NCBI RefSeq assembly: GCF_000185365.1
Contig: NZ_GL622241.1
Span: 1,013,792-1,077,791, forward strand
DNA from: Enterococcus italicus DSM 15952
GTDB taxonomy: Bacteria; Bacillota; Bacilli; Lactobacillales; Enterococcaceae
Direction: 5' to 3'
Length of the DNA stretch: 64,000 nucleotides
Shown: positions 15,966 to 24,644 of the stretch, one piece after another
Layout: each line of letters begins with the position of its first letter
How positions within the stretch are numbered: the stretch's first letter is position 1
Notes under the pieces: model-generated
Told to the model about the DNA's origin: nothing
Database searches by the model: none
The model's input: the letters and a program-made list of their open reading frames with translations, nothing else
Program-made: the position numbers and the translations under genes

Positions 15966-17843
15966 ATGAGTAACTACCCAAAGGAAGAAAAAGAGAAACA
16001 AGAAAAAAAGAATGATACTGCTAAATCGCCCGACTATCAATCAGAAAAGCAAAATGATGATATCAACTGGTCTGATTTAAAAGACCTTTCGCTTGGCGAG
16101 GTGATGGAGCAATTAGATAAATTTACAGATTCCAGTCATACTGATGCAATGGACGAACAAGCTTCAGATTCAATGGAGGAGTCAGTTGAAAAATTATTTG
16201 AAGATAACCCGATTCTAGCGACCTATTTACGTGGCCATAAGGAAGGGACTCAAGTCGAGGCCTTAAAGAAAATTGAAGAGCTAGTCAAGGAAAAAGAAAC
16301 CGCAGAAAAAGTGACAGATTCACCTACTTCATTGGATGATGATCCAAAAGACGCTATCATTATGTCAAACGAAGATGCTGAAGAGTACCAAGAGGAACTG
16401 CAAGCTGAAGAAACTATTGTGGAACCAGATGAAGAAGCAGATGAAGAAACAACAAACGAAGATGCTAGTGAGCCAACATTACCAACTGTTGAGGTGGAGA
16501 GCGATTCTCAGCAAGTGGAAGCTGCTGAGACAGCCGAATTGGAGGCACCCGCTGAATCAACGGTTGAAGAAACGGTAGTCAATCAAACTGCTGTAGCTAA
16601 AAACGAGCAGCCGATTGCAGAGCATCAAGTTAGTGAACCAGAGACAGAAAGAACGCGCCAATCACTGCAAAAGAAAAAACATCCAAAGCGTAAATGGTAT
16701 GCTTTGGCAGCAGTCTTAGCAGTTGGAATTACTGGTGGAGCGTATTACAACCATGTTCAAGCAGTCGCGCAAGCAGAGAGGGAGCAAGAAGCCAAAGAGA
16801 AGGCTCAATTAGCTAGTATTGCCTCTGAGGTTACTGAATTATTTACTGATGATCAACAACAATTGCTAAAAGATACCACCACTGCCACTCAAATTTCCAA
16901 TTTAGACAATCGATTAAGTTTACTAAAAAAAGTAGCAGGCTATAAGGATATCAAACAAGTGCTAGCAGATGCGCAAGAAAAATTAACACAAGTCGAAGCT
17001 TTGAATGAAAAATTTACGAGCCCTATATTGGTTAATGGCGAAATTCAGACAGATGCACATGTAAAAAATGTGGATACCGCTACATTTTCAAAATTAACTG
17101 GGAACTCTACTTTTGAAGAGACATACAATAAAGCCGTTACAGTCGCTGAAAAAGAGATCGCAAATGCGAAATCAGTCATGGCAAATGTCACTCACTTAAC
17201 CGATCAGTTATCCAATGGGACAGTAGCAGCTACGGTCAACCAAACAAGCTATGACGATGTCAAAAAACAACTAACAACGTTGTATGATGAGGACCTAAAG
17301 GCGAAGCTACAAACCCAAATTACACCCGTGCAAACTGCGCTAACGAAACGAGCTGCAGCTGAGAAAACTGCCCGTGAAAAGGTTGCTGCTGAGCAAGCCG
17401 CTCAAGAGCAAGCAGCCAAACAAAAAGCAGCAGAGGAGCAAGCCGCTCAAACACAAGCCACTTTACTAGCTAAAATAGCTGCCAATACAACCTATAGTGA
17501 ATCAACGCAGATCTTAAGTACAAATACCGCGACCAATAAAGAAAATCGCCCGATTATTGATTCTCGTAAAAGTGATTTGGCTAATTCTTCTAGCTCTGCC
17601 TGGAATTGGGGAGCTGGGATGTATGATTTCGTCATTAATCGTGCTATTGCAAAAGGGTATATTGTTCAAAATGGCTTTTATTTGGAACGAGTTCGAATTG
17701 AAAACGGCGAAGGGTATTACAACCTATACGCCATGAATAATGAATCATCACTAATGAAAACGATTAGTGCCAAGGCGTTACCTATGTATATCGCAACAAT
17801 CAATGCAAAAACAGGCTATTTTAAAGGCAATGGATCAAATTAA
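15966..17843 (+). CDS. mapZ: Mid-cell-anchored division protein MapZ
   Basis: Bitopic membrane protein that marks the division site and positions FtsZ in streptococci and enterococci. The 625-aa product has a long acidic cytoplasmic part (to about residue 240), one transmembrane helix (about 244-261, after KKKHPKRKW), an extracellular EC1-like helical region with LNEKFTSPILVNGE, a Gln/Ala-rich coiled stretch, and a C-terminal beta module (last ~110 residues) that resembles MapZ C2. The ATG at 15966 is preferred; a GTG at 15951 overlaps the ribosome site AAAGGAG, although spacing to the ATG (14 bp) is long. Family call rests on architecture and recalled motifs. Confidence 0.75.
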   Translation: MSNYPKEEKEKQEKKNDTAKSPDYQSEKQNDDINWSDLKDLSLGEVMEQLDKFTDSSHTDAMDEQASDSMEESVEKLFEDNPILATYLRGHKEGTQVEALKKIEELVKEKETAEKVTDSPTSLDDDPKDAIIMSNEDAEEYQEELQAEETIVEPDEEADEETTNEDASEPTLPTVEVESDSQQVEAAETAELEAPAESTVEETVVNQTAVAKNEQPIAEHQVSEPETERTRQSLQKKKHPKRKWYALAAVLAVGITGGAYYNHVQAVAQAEREQEAKEKAQLASIASEVTELFTDDQQQLLKDTTTATQISNLDNRLSLLKKVAGYKDIKQVLADAQEKLTQVEALNEKFTSPILVNGEIQTDAHVKNVDTATFSKLTGNSTFEETYNKAVTVAEKEIANAKSVMANVTHLTDQLSNGTVAATVNQTSYDDVKKQLTTLYDEDLKAKLQTQITPVQTALTKRAAAEKTAREKVAAEQAAQEQAAKQKAAEEQAAQTQATLLAKIAANTTYSESTQILSTNTATNKENRPIIDSRKSDLANSSSSAWNWGAGMYDFVINRAIAKGYIVQNGFYLERVRIENGEGYYNLYAMNNESSLMKTISAKALPMYIATINAKTGYFKGNGSN

Positions 17844-17873
17844 ACCGTTAGCTAGTCTTAAAAGGAGAAAACT

Positions 17874-18737
17874 ATGAGTGAGTTAGTAGCTACAGTATTT
17901 AGTGGCATGATTATTGACGAAAATGAGCGTGCATACTATGTTCAAAAAAATGGTGTGACCTTTCGTTTGCCAAAAAGTGAAGGGGAACATAAATTAGGGG
18001 AATTAGTGGAAGGTTTTGGTTACCAAAACCAAAACCAAGACTATTGCATGACAACAACAGTGCCTTTAATTGGCAAAGGCCGATTTAGCTGGGCAGAAGT
18101 CAAAGAAGTTCGCAGAGACTTAGGTGTCTTTGTGGATATTGGTTTACCAGATAAAGATATTGCCGTGTCACTTGACGAGCTCCCGCTGATGAGAGAGCTT
18201 TGGCCTAAAAAAGGCGATCGCTTAATGGTTGAATTACGCACGGATGAAAAAAATCGTATTTGGGCGGGAATTGCTGACGAAAAATTATTTCAAGCGATGG
18301 CGCAAAAAGCGACAATTGAAGAAAAAAATAAAAATATTACTGGCACCATCTATCGGATAAAGTTAGCAGGTAGCTTCTTAATCACCGATGATCAACATTT
18401 AGCCTTTATTCATCCGAGTGAACGGTTTCAAGAGCCGCGACTGGGTGAAATCGTCCATGGTCGAGTGATTGGTGTACGTCCAGATGGAATTTTGAATGTT
18501 TCATTAAAACCGAGAGCTCATGAATCGATCTCGGATGATGCATTAATGTTGATTGCCTATTTAGAAAGAGCCAGCGAGCATAAAATGCCATATACTGACA
18601 AGTCTTCACCAGAAGATATTAAGCAACTCTTTGGCATCAGTAAAGGTCAGTTCAAACGCGCACTAGGGCATTTGATGAAACTGAGAATGATTGAACAAAA
18701 AGATGGGTATACGACACTAATTAAAAAATCTAATTGA
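17874..18737 (+). CDS. cvfB: S1-domain RNA-binding virulence regulator CvfB (YitL family)
   Basis: Cytoplasmic RNA-binding protein of 287 aa with S1-like OB folds and a C-terminal winged helix. The segment RRDLGVFVDIGLPDKD is the S1 core typical of CvfB/YitL, and GVRPDGILNVSLKPR closes the next S1 repeat; the C-terminal part (FGISKGQFKRALGHLMKLRMI) is the winged helix. AAAGGAGAA precedes the ATG. It follows mapZ by 30 bp and is probably co-transcribed. In staphylococci CvfB affects virulence gene expression; its RNA targets here are unknown. Confidence 0.88.
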   Translation: MSELVATVFSGMIIDENERAYYVQKNGVTFRLPKSEGEHKLGELVEGFGYQNQNQDYCMTTTVPLIGKGRFSWAEVKEVRRDLGVFVDIGLPDKDIAVSLDELPLMRELWPKKGDRLMVELRTDEKNRIWAGIADEKLFQAMAQKATIEEKNKNITGTIYRIKLAGSFLITDDQHLAFIHPSERFQEPRLGEIVHGRVIGVRPDGILNVSLKPRAHESISDDALMLIAYLERASEHKMPYTDKSSPEDIKQLFGISKGQFKRALGHLMKLRMIEQKDGYTTLIKKSN

Positions 18738-18743
18738 GAATGC

Positions 18744-18772
18744 TTGAATAATATTGGATGATAAATTATAAT
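18744..18772 (+). promoter_or_regulatory. fur promoter
   Basis: TTGAAT (18744-18749), 17-bp spacer, TATAAT (18767-18772), just after the cvfB stop. Confidence 0.65.
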
Positions 18773-18786
18773 AACTTTAGATTTAG

Positions 18787-18822
18787 TTCTAATAATTAGG
18801 TGCTAAATTAAAATAATTGTAA
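18787..18822. promoter_or_regulatory. Two Fur-family operator-like palindromes, the second a PerR-type box
   Basis: CTAATAATTAG (18789-18799) is a perfect palindrome with the TAATnATTA core of Fur-family sites. TTAAAATAATTGTAA (18808-18822) matches every defined position of the PerR-box pattern TTAnAATnATTnTAA. Both lie between the promoter and the fur ribosome site. Confidence 0.55.
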
Positions 18823-18839
18823 TCAAGGTAGGTTTTTTC

Positions 18840-19319
18840 ATGAATACTGTGGCAGCATTAAAAAAAACAAAACAACAATTGCATGATTCTGGTTTTAAGC
18901 TAACCCCACAGCGGGAAGCAACTGTATTAGTTTTGTTAGAAAATGAAAAAGAACATCTATCTGCAGAGGAGATTTATTTCTTTGTAAAAAAGAAAAGCCC
19001 AGAAATAGGCTTGGCCACAGTGTATCGAACGCTTGAAATTCTTACCGAACTAAACGTTGTCAACAAAGTCAGTTTTAATGATGGTGTGGCTCGTTATGAT
19101 TTAAGGAAAGAGGGAGCAAAACACTTCCATCATCATTTGCTTTGTCTTGAATGTGGCAATATCGAGGAAATTGAAGAAGACTTGTTAGGCGAGGTAGAAG
19201 AAGTCGTTGAGCGTAGGTATCAATTTTTGGTCAAAGATCATCGCTTGACGTTTCATGGAATTTGTCATTCTTGCCAAGAAAAAATGCAAGCTAACAAAGA
19301 TACGTTGCTTTCTAAGTGA
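18840..19319 (+). CDS. fur: Ferric uptake regulator Fur
   Basis: Iron-responsive repressor of 159 aa, closely matching Bacillus Fur (KLTPQREATV, HLSAEE, PEIGLATVYRTLE, RYDLRKEGAKHFHHH, HRLTFHGICHSC). The winged helix is followed by the metal-binding His cluster and two CxxC zinc pairs (CLEC and CHSC). The resemblance to Fur rather than PerR or Zur is strong through DNA-binding and dimerisation regions. AAGGTAGG precedes the ATG. Upstream palindromes suggest auto- or PerR control. The second family member in this window, at 58504, is Zur-like. Confidence 0.92.
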   Translation: MNTVAALKKTKQQLHDSGFKLTPQREATVLVLLENEKEHLSAEEIYFFVKKKSPEIGLATVYRTLEILTELNVVNKVSFNDGVARYDLRKEGAKHFHHHLLCLECGNIEEIEEDLLGEVEEVVERRYQFLVKDHRLTFHGICHSCQEKMQANKDTLLSK

Positions 19320-19352
19320 AAACAGAAATGTTCTCATTTAGAAAGTTTTTTT
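19308..19352 (+). terminator. Terminator after fur
   Basis: 16-bp stem with wobbles (arms beginning CTTTCTAA and ending TTAGAAAG), 6-nt loop, run of seven T. The left arm starts inside the last codons of fur. Confidence 0.75.
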
Positions 19353-19443
19353 ATTGAGGATTAGAGTCAGGTAATGGGTTCAGAACTATCTATTTAGCTG
19401 GAAATTTGTTACTATTAGACAGTGAATGTAGAGGTGAGTAGAA

Positions 19444-20334
19444 ATGTACGAACAGATAGAAGACTACTTGCATTTTTTGACGATTGAGCGAGGCCTATCT
19501 CTCAATACTCGTTCAAGTTATGAAAGAGATTTAAAACAATATTATACGTTTGTGCAAACAAAACAAATTACTAGTTGGCAGCAAATTGACCGCTATACTA
19601 TTTTGGCTTTTTTGGAGCAATTAAAAAAGGAAAATAAATCGACCGCTACGATTACTCGTATGATTTCTAGCTTACGCCGCTTCCATCAATTTTTAAGGCA
19701 AGAAAGGCATACCGATCATGATCCAATGCAACACATTGATACGCCCAAAAAAGTACAAAAATTGCCAGATACGTTAAGCTTAAAAGAAGTGGAACGCCTG
19801 ATCGATACACCTGACACCCGAAAAATATTAGGGATTCGGGATCGAGCGATTCTTGAGGTCATGTATGCGACTGGACTGCGAGTGAGCGAATTAATTCAGT
19901 TGCAGTTAAGTGATATTCATCTCAATATGGCCTTATTACAGACAATCGGTAAAGGAGACAAAGAGCGTATCGTTCCCTTAGGAGATATGGCGATTCATTG
20001 GCTGGAGGTCTATTTAAGTGATGCGCGACCAATACTTGTTAGCAAACAACCGAATGAAACGGCCTTGTTTGTAAATAGTCATGGGAAAAAATTGACCAGA
20101 CAAGGAATTTGGAAAAACCTAAAAGAAATTGTGCGAGCAGCTGGCATCCATAAGACGGTGACCCCACATACGTTGCGCCATAGTTTTGCGACACACTTAT
20201 TAGAAAATGGTGCAGATTTGCGTACGGTTCAAGAGTTATTAGGTCATGCAGATATTTCAACAACGCAAATCTATACGCATATTACAAAGAAACGTATGAC
20301 AGATGTCTACAAGCAATATTTCCCAAGAGCATAG
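19444..20334 (+). CDS. xerD: Tyrosine site-specific recombinase XerD
   Basis: Chromosome-dimer-resolving recombinase, 296 aa. The N-terminal SAM-like domain (EDYLHFLTIERGLSLNT) is followed by the catalytic domain with the first Arg in ATGLRVSEL, HTLRHSFATHLL, LGHADISTTQ and the nucleophilic Tyr in IYTHI. GAGGTGA precedes the ATG. Placement directly before scpA-scpB-rluB matches the XerD locus of Firmicutes and supports XerD over XerC. No phage or integron genes are near. Confidence 0.9.
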   Translation: MYEQIEDYLHFLTIERGLSLNTRSSYERDLKQYYTFVQTKQITSWQQIDRYTILAFLEQLKKENKSTATITRMISSLRRFHQFLRQERHTDHDPMQHIDTPKKVQKLPDTLSLKEVERLIDTPDTRKILGIRDRAILEVMYATGLRVSELIQLQLSDIHLNMALLQTIGKGDKERIVPLGDMAIHWLEVYLSDARPILVSKQPNETALFVNSHGKKLTRQGIWKNLKEIVRAAGIHKTVTPHTLRHSFATHLLENGADLRTVQELLGHADISTTQIYTHITKKRMTDVYKQYFPRA

Positions 20335-20350
20335 AATTAGGAGTTAATGG

Positions 20351-21115
20351 ATGAAGGAAATGAATTTGAAGCTAGCTGTATTTGAAGGGCCGCTTGACCT
20401 TTTGTTGCATCTAATTCAGCAATATGAACTGGATATTTATGATATTCCCATTTCAGAAATTACTGAACAGTATATGAGTTATATCCATGCAATGAAGGAC
20501 TTGCAGCTTGAAGTAGCGGGCGAGTATTTGGTGATGGCTGCGACCTTGATGTCGATAAAAAGCCAAATGCTTCTACCGACAATGGAGGAGGAAGAGGAGT
20601 TTTTCGATGATTTCTTTGAAGAAGATCCTAGAGATTTGTTGGTAGCTCAACTGGTTGAGTACAAAAAGTACAAAGCGGCTGCCCATCAATTATCCGACTA
20701 TGCAGATCAACGCCAGCTTTTTTTCAGCAAAGAACCGCTAGATATGGATGAGTATAAAGAAGTCAATCAAGAACTACCAGACAATCAAGTCAATACCATT
20801 GATTTATTTTTAGCATTTCATCAATTACTTGAAAAAAGGAAAAAGCGTGCCAAGTTTGAGGCTAGTATTTCCAATGATAAAGTAACAATTGAAGAGTGCA
20901 TTAAAACAATTGAAACGCGTGTTCACTTGTTAACGGATAAGCAAGGCTGTCCTTTTGATTCATTGTTTGATACAGGAAGCAAAGAGGAAATTGTCACCAC
21001 GTTTATGGCATTATTAGAATTATTGAAATACAAAAAAATTAAAGTAGTTCAGGAAAACAGCTACGAACAAATTATGATTTTTGCAGGAGAAGGTACAAAT
21101 GAGGTCTTATTGTGA
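20351..21115 (+). CDS. scpA: Segregation and condensation protein ScpA
   Basis: Kleisin subunit of the SMC-ScpAB condensin complex that compacts and segregates the chromosome, 254 aa. The N-terminal kleisin motif FEGPLDLLLHLI is intact, followed by YLVMAATLMSIKSQMLLP and a C-terminal winged helix. AGGAG precedes the ATG by 7 bp. It follows xerD by 16 bp and overlaps scpB by 17 bp, which couples synthesis of the two partners. Confidence 0.93.
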   Translation: MKEMNLKLAVFEGPLDLLLHLIQQYELDIYDIPISEITEQYMSYIHAMKDLQLEVAGEYLVMAATLMSIKSQMLLPTMEEEEEFFDDFFEEDPRDLLVAQLVEYKKYKAAAHQLSDYADQRQLFFSKEPLDMDEYKEVNQELPDNQVNTIDLFLAFHQLLEKRKKRAKFEASISNDKVTIEECIKTIETRVHLLTDKQGCPFDSLFDTGSKEEIVTTFMALLELLKYKKIKVVQENSYEQIMIFAGEGTNEVLL

Positions 21116-21683
21116 GTTAGAAGCATTATTGTTCATTGCAGGTCAAGAAGGAATAGGGTTGGACGAGTTAAGCTATGTGCTAAAAGAACCCACAGCAGAT
21201 GTATTTGCAGCCATTCAATTGTTAAATCAGCAATTTGAAGAAGACAGTCACTCCCCTTATATTATTTTGGAATTGGGCAATCAATTTGTCCTATCAACAA
21301 AAAAAGAATTGAGTCCCTTACTAAAGGAATATGCGCAGTCACCACTATCTGCAAAATTGTCACAGGCTGCGCTTGAAACATTGGCTATTATTGCCTACAA
21401 GCAACCCGTTACCCGTACGGAAATTGAGACAATTAGAGGGGTAAAGACAACTGGTTCAATTCAAAAGCTGATTGCGTTACAGTTTATCCAAGAAATGGGA
21501 AGAGCTGATGGACCTGGTCGGGCAATTTTATATGGCACGACGGAGTATTTCATGAATTATTTTGGTATAAAAAATTTAACCGAACTCCCTGATTTAGAGC
21601 AAATGTCGGCTGATTTAGCAGATGATAGTACATTTGATTTATTTGATGGAATAGTAGATGAGGAATTAGACGAAGGAGAATAG
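21099..21683 (+). CDS. scpB: Segregation and condensation protein ScpB
   Basis: Partner of ScpA in the SMC complex, 194 aa with tandem winged helices; ALETLAIIAYKQPVTRTEIE and RGVKTTGSIQKL are the family signature. The ATG at 21099 is chosen since AGGAGAAGG precedes it; the frame stays open to a TTG at 21081 that lacks a site. The acidic C-terminal tail is typical. It overlaps scpA and is 2 bp from rluB. Confidence 0.93.
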   Translation: MRSYCELEALLFIAGQEGIGLDELSYVLKEPTADVFAAIQLLNQQFEEDSHSPYIILELGNQFVLSTKKELSPLLKEYAQSPLSAKLSQAALETLAIIAYKQPVTRTEIETIRGVKTTGSIQKLIALQFIQEMGRADGPGRAILYGTTEYFMNYFGIKNLTELPDLEQMSADLADDSTFDLFDGIVDEELDEGE

Positions 21684-21685
21684 AA

Positions 21686-22396
21686 ATGGATCGATTGCAA
21701 AAAGTAATTGCCCAAGCAGGGATTACCTCGCGTAGAAAAGCAGAAGTTTATATTTTAGATGGACGTGTCAAAGTGAACGGGGTTGTTGTAAACGAATTAG
21801 GAACAAAAGTATCAAGCAAAGATACCATCGAAGTCGACAATGTGCCAATTAGTCAAGAAGGCAGTGTCTACTATCTTTTTTATAAACCAAGAGGGGTCAT
21901 TTCAGCTGTATCAGATGACAAAAAAAGAAAAGTTGTGACAGACTTTTTTACTGAGGTATCAGAGAGAATTTACCCCATTGGCAGACTGGATTACAATACA
22001 TCTGGTTTATTGTTATTGACCAATGATGGTGAATTTTCGCAATTATTGACCCATCCAAAAAATGAAATCGAGAAAAAATATGTAGCCAAGGTAAAAGGTG
22101 TTGCCCTTCCTCATGCTCTAAAACCGTTGACAAGAGGGCTGAAGTACAAAGGCGAAAAATATGCTCCTGCCAAATATGACATTCTTTCTACAGATACACG
22201 TGCGGAAACAAGCATTGTTCAATTGACCATTCACGAAGGAAAGAACCACCAAGTAAAAAATATGTTAGAGGCAGTCGGATTACCCGTTCAAAAGTTAAAA
22301 CGTGAACAGTACGGTAATCTAACCCTTGGTAATTTGAAGCCTGGTGAATACCGACCACTACTAAAAAAAGAAATCAATCAATTTTTCTCTAAATAA
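21686..22396 (+). CDS. rluB: 23S rRNA pseudouridine synthase RluB
   Basis: RsuA/RluB-family pseudouridine synthase, 236 aa. It has an N-terminal S4 RNA-binding domain (MDRLQKVIAQAGITSRRKAE) and the catalytic motif GRLDYNTSGLLLLTNDG with the active Asp. AAGGAGAA precedes the ATG. Location after scpB is the standard Firmicutes arrangement. It modifies a uridine in 23S rRNA helix 89 in characterised homologues. Confidence 0.9.
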   Translation: MDRLQKVIAQAGITSRRKAEVYILDGRVKVNGVVVNELGTKVSSKDTIEVDNVPISQEGSVYYLFYKPRGVISAVSDDKKRKVVTDFFTEVSERIYPIGRLDYNTSGLLLLTNDGEFSQLLTHPKNEIEKKYVAKVKGVALPHALKPLTRGLKYKGEKYAPAKYDILSTDTRAETSIVQLTIHEGKNHQVKNMLEAVGLPVQKLKREQYGNLTLGNLKPGEYRPLLKKEINQFFSK

Positions 22397-22406
22397 GAGT
22401 AATAAG

Positions 22407-22434
22407 TTGTAAAATTTAAAATCAAGAGTATAAT
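22407..22434 (+). promoter_or_regulatory. Promoter of the riboswitch-ribU transcript
   Basis: TTGTAA (22407-22412), 16-bp spacer, TATAAT (22429-22434), ending about 20 bp before the riboswitch begins. Confidence 0.7.
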
Positions 22435-22454
22435 GAATTTATAAAAAATTAAAG

Positions 22455-22588
22455 GTTCGTCTTCAGGGACAGGGTGAAATTCCCGACCGGTGGTGATAGT
22501 CCACGAACTATATGAGCAATCATATAGCCGAATCGGTGTAATTCCGATACCGACAGTAAAGTCTGGATAAAGAAGATAGGGCGTATTT
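22455..22588 (+). promoter_or_regulatory. FMN riboswitch (RFN element)
   Basis: The conserved RFN segments are present in order: TCAGGGACAGGGTGAAATTC, CCGACCGGTGGTGATAGTCC, ACGA, then CCGA, CGGTGTAATTCCGATACCGA and CAGTAAAGTCTGGAT. P1 pairs TCTTC (22460-22464) with GAAGA (22572-22576). Directly 3', ATAGGGCGTATTT (22576-22588) can pair with the left arm of the downstream terminator. It senses flavin mononucleotide and should switch off ribU transcription when FMN is abundant. Confidence 0.95.
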
Positions 22589-22610
22589 GTTTTGTTCAAA
22601 ATGACAAAGT

Positions 22611-22650
22611 AAATACCCTATTTTTCCCTGGGAAAAATAGGGTATTTTTT
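22611..22650 (+). terminator. Riboswitch expression-platform terminator
   Basis: Perfect 17-bp stem (22611-22627 with 22631-22647), loop CTG, T tract. Its left arm starts AAATACCCTAT, complementary with a 2-nt bulge to 22576-22588 at the riboswitch 3' edge, which gives the antiterminator. Confidence 0.92.
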
Positions 22651-22707
22651 ATTTTGGAGCAAACAAATGGCTTGAAGATGTTTCCTAACTATTAGGAGGA
22701 TTTTTTT

Positions 22708-23325
22708 ATGAAGAACAACAAGGTACAAAAAATGGTGGCAGTTTCGTTATTTGCAGCAATGGGGTTAATTTTACAGTATGTCGGTTTTCCAATTATTCCA
22801 GCTTTTTCTTTTATGAAGGTGGATTTTAGTGACATTCCTGTATTACTAAGTATGTTTCTTTACGGCCCACTAGCTGGTATTGTTACTGCATTGATTCGCT
22901 CGGTACTACACTTGCTTACGACAGGTGTCGGTGATCCGGCAAACTTGGTTGGAGATGTAGCAAGTTTTATGGCGACGACTAGTTTTGCATTACCCATTTT
23001 TTATTTTTTCCAAAAGGGTAGTCAGGTGAAAGCCAAACGAGTAGTCAATCAATCAATAGGAATCTTGACAGGAATTTTGGTTATGAGCATCTTTATGAGT
23101 ATTGCCAATTATTTTGTCATTACACCAATTTATCTTGCGTTTTTCGGCATGAATGCCAATCAGTTCTTGGGGATGTCACTAGCCAAATATGTGGTGATTG
23201 GCGTATTACCATTCAATCTCATTAAAAGTGCGCTAGTCAGCTTCGTCTTTGTCGTATTGTATGCGAAGTTATTACCTTGGCTTTCAAAAAAACAAGTGGG
23301 AACAATTAGACATCAATCATTATAA
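22708..23325 (+). CDS. ribU: Riboflavin ECF transporter substrate-binding component RibU
   Basis: Membrane S component that captures riboflavin and works with the shared ECF energising module (encoded elsewhere). The 205-aa product has about six membrane segments, the family motif VDFSDIPVLLSMFLYGP near residues 35-50, and a charged C-terminus. The FMN riboswitch directly upstream independently supports flavin specificity. AGGAGG precedes the ATG. A strong terminator follows. Confidence 0.95.
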   Translation: MKNNKVQKMVAVSLFAAMGLILQYVGFPIIPAFSFMKVDFSDIPVLLSMFLYGPLAGIVTALIRSVLHLLTTGVGDPANLVGDVASFMATTSFALPIFYFFQKGSQVKAKRVVNQSIGILTGILVMSIFMSIANYFVITPIYLAFFGMNANQFLGMSLAKYVVIGVLPFNLIKSALVSFVFVVLYAKLLPWLSKKQVGTIRHQSL

Positions 23326-23331
23326 AATGTT

Positions 23332-23371
23332 AAAAGGAAGTGTGACGGACGTTTGTCACACTTCCTTTTTT
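23332..23371. terminator. Terminator between ribU and fer
   Basis: Perfect 15-bp stem (23332-23346 with 23355-23369), 8-nt loop, flanked by A and T tracts, so usable from both convergent genes. Confidence 0.9.
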
Positions 23372-23391
23372 GCGTAATTAGTGATAGATAG

Positions 23392-23613
23392 TTATTCTTT
23401 TTCAATGAGAATTGCACGAACTGGGCATTTTTGATAAGCTTTCAGAGTAGCATCATACTGATCGTTGGCGATATATTGATGAGTTGATGTTGGTTCTTGT
23501 GTGAATAAGACAATGCCTTCTTCATCATAGTCAAAAATTTCAGGAGCATAGACAGCACATAACCCACAAGCGATGCATCGTTCTTTCACTAAAGAACAAG
23601 TTAGTGAAGACAT
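23392..23613 (-). CDS. fer: Ferredoxin, single [4Fe-4S] cluster
   Basis: Small electron carrier of 73 aa with Cys13, Cys16, Cys19 (CIACGLC) and Cys63 followed by Pro as ligands of one [4Fe-4S] cluster. It is acidic, as usual. It runs divergently from ypbB with only 29 bp between starts, the same fer/ypbB/recS neighbourhood found in Bacillus. Its redox partner is not evident here. Confidence 0.9.
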   Translation of the reverse strand: MSSLTCSLVKERCIACGLCAVYAPEIFDYDEEGIVLFTQEPTSTHQYIANDQYDATLKAYQKCPVRAILIEKE

Positions 23614-23642
23614 AAATAGACCTACTTTCTTGAGGTGATTTA

Positions 23643-24644
23643 ATGGAACAACTTATTTTAGCGATATTACGAGAAAAGGACAAGCTGAAACTATCGACAC
23701 TCTACCAAATTTTGATTGGCAAGCGGACTTCATCAACGATTTGCTATGCGTTTTTCCATGATTTACTCGCATATTTTGGTTGTTTGACGCAACTAGAAGA
23801 AGAATCATGGTATCACACGTGTCAGAAGTTAGCAAAACGTGGCAAAGTGGAGCTAGAAGATGGACATATTTCATTGACGGGTCAAATGAATGAAAACCGA
23901 GCGGATTTTGTATTGCCGGGCCATATAAATTTTTATCGGTTCGGCAAAGTTGACGGTGTCGGCTGGCGCTTGATGCAGTTTTTTGTGCAACAGGTGACAA
24001 CGAATGGAGAGCACCGGTCACTAGAGAACGGCTCATTCTATAGTTATGAAGTACAAAAGTTACTTGCATCACGAGTCGGTCAAGCGAAAGAAGAAGTATA
24101 CGTTGAATTACAGGAAGCTTTTCAACATTTCTCAGATTCCGAGGCGAATCTACTCGCGCGGACACTCACTGGTAATAAACAAATAGGAGAAACATTTTAT
24201 CAGATACTGGATGATGACCTAGACACTCTTACGAAAAGACTGCTACAAGCAAATGCTACACATCAGTTTTATCAGTACTTTTTGCAAAGACCCGATTCAC
24301 TCATCCATGAGTTACTTAAAGATTGGTATCGCATGGGCTTGAATCAGAGCTTACTCCTCACTAGAGAATTGTTTCTTGCTGGGGCTAATGTTCAAGAAAT
24401 TGCCGCAAGACGGCATTTAAAGGAAAGTACGGTGCGTGATCACCTAATAGAATGGGCTGTCAATGACCCAAATTTTCCATTTGATTCCTTTGATTTTTCA
24501 AAAGTAGCGTCTCAGCTAGACCCACTACCGTTGTCCGTTTGGCTACAAAATTATAAAGAAGTGAATCAAAGAGAACGGATTGATTTTCTATCCTTTCGCT
24601 TATATCAAATAAAAAGGAAGCATGAGCATGGAGCTAACCAATGA
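23643..24644 (+). CDS. ypbB: YpbB-type helix-turn-helix protein, helicase partner
   Basis: 333-aa protein of the YpbB family found next to a RecQ-like helicase gene. The N-terminal two thirds are helical and unclassified; the C-terminus has a helix-turn-helix-like segment ([20 protein letters not shown]) similar to the domain often fused to RecQ proteins. The ATG lies after TTGAGGTGATT. Its end overlaps the helicase start by 17 bp. Function is not established; a role with the helicase is inferred from the coupling. Confidence 0.75.
   Translation: MEQLILAILREKDKLKLSTLYQILIGKRTSSTICYAFFHDLLAYFGCLTQLEEESWYHTCQKLAKRGKVELEDGHISLTGQMNENRADFVLPGHINFYRFGKVDGVGWRLMQFFVQQVTTNGEHRSLENGSFYSYEVQKLLASRVGQAKEEVYVELQEAFQHFSDSEANLLARTLTGNKQIGETFYQILDDDLDTLTKRLLQANATHQFYQYFLQRPDSLIHELLKDWYRMGLNQSLLLTRELFLAGANVQEIAARRHLKESTVRDHLIEWAVNDPNFPFDSFDFSKVASQLDPLPLSVWLQNYKEVNQRERIDFLSFRLYQIKRKHEHGANQ

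Noticed and set aside
19444-20334. Integrase of a mobile element
   Set aside because: Size, motifs and the scpA-scpB-rluB neighbours identify XerD.
23653-24165. 170-aa minus-strand open frame inside ypbB
   Set aside because: Antisense to a gene with a recognised family and coupled downstream partner; no ribosome site and no familiar domain.
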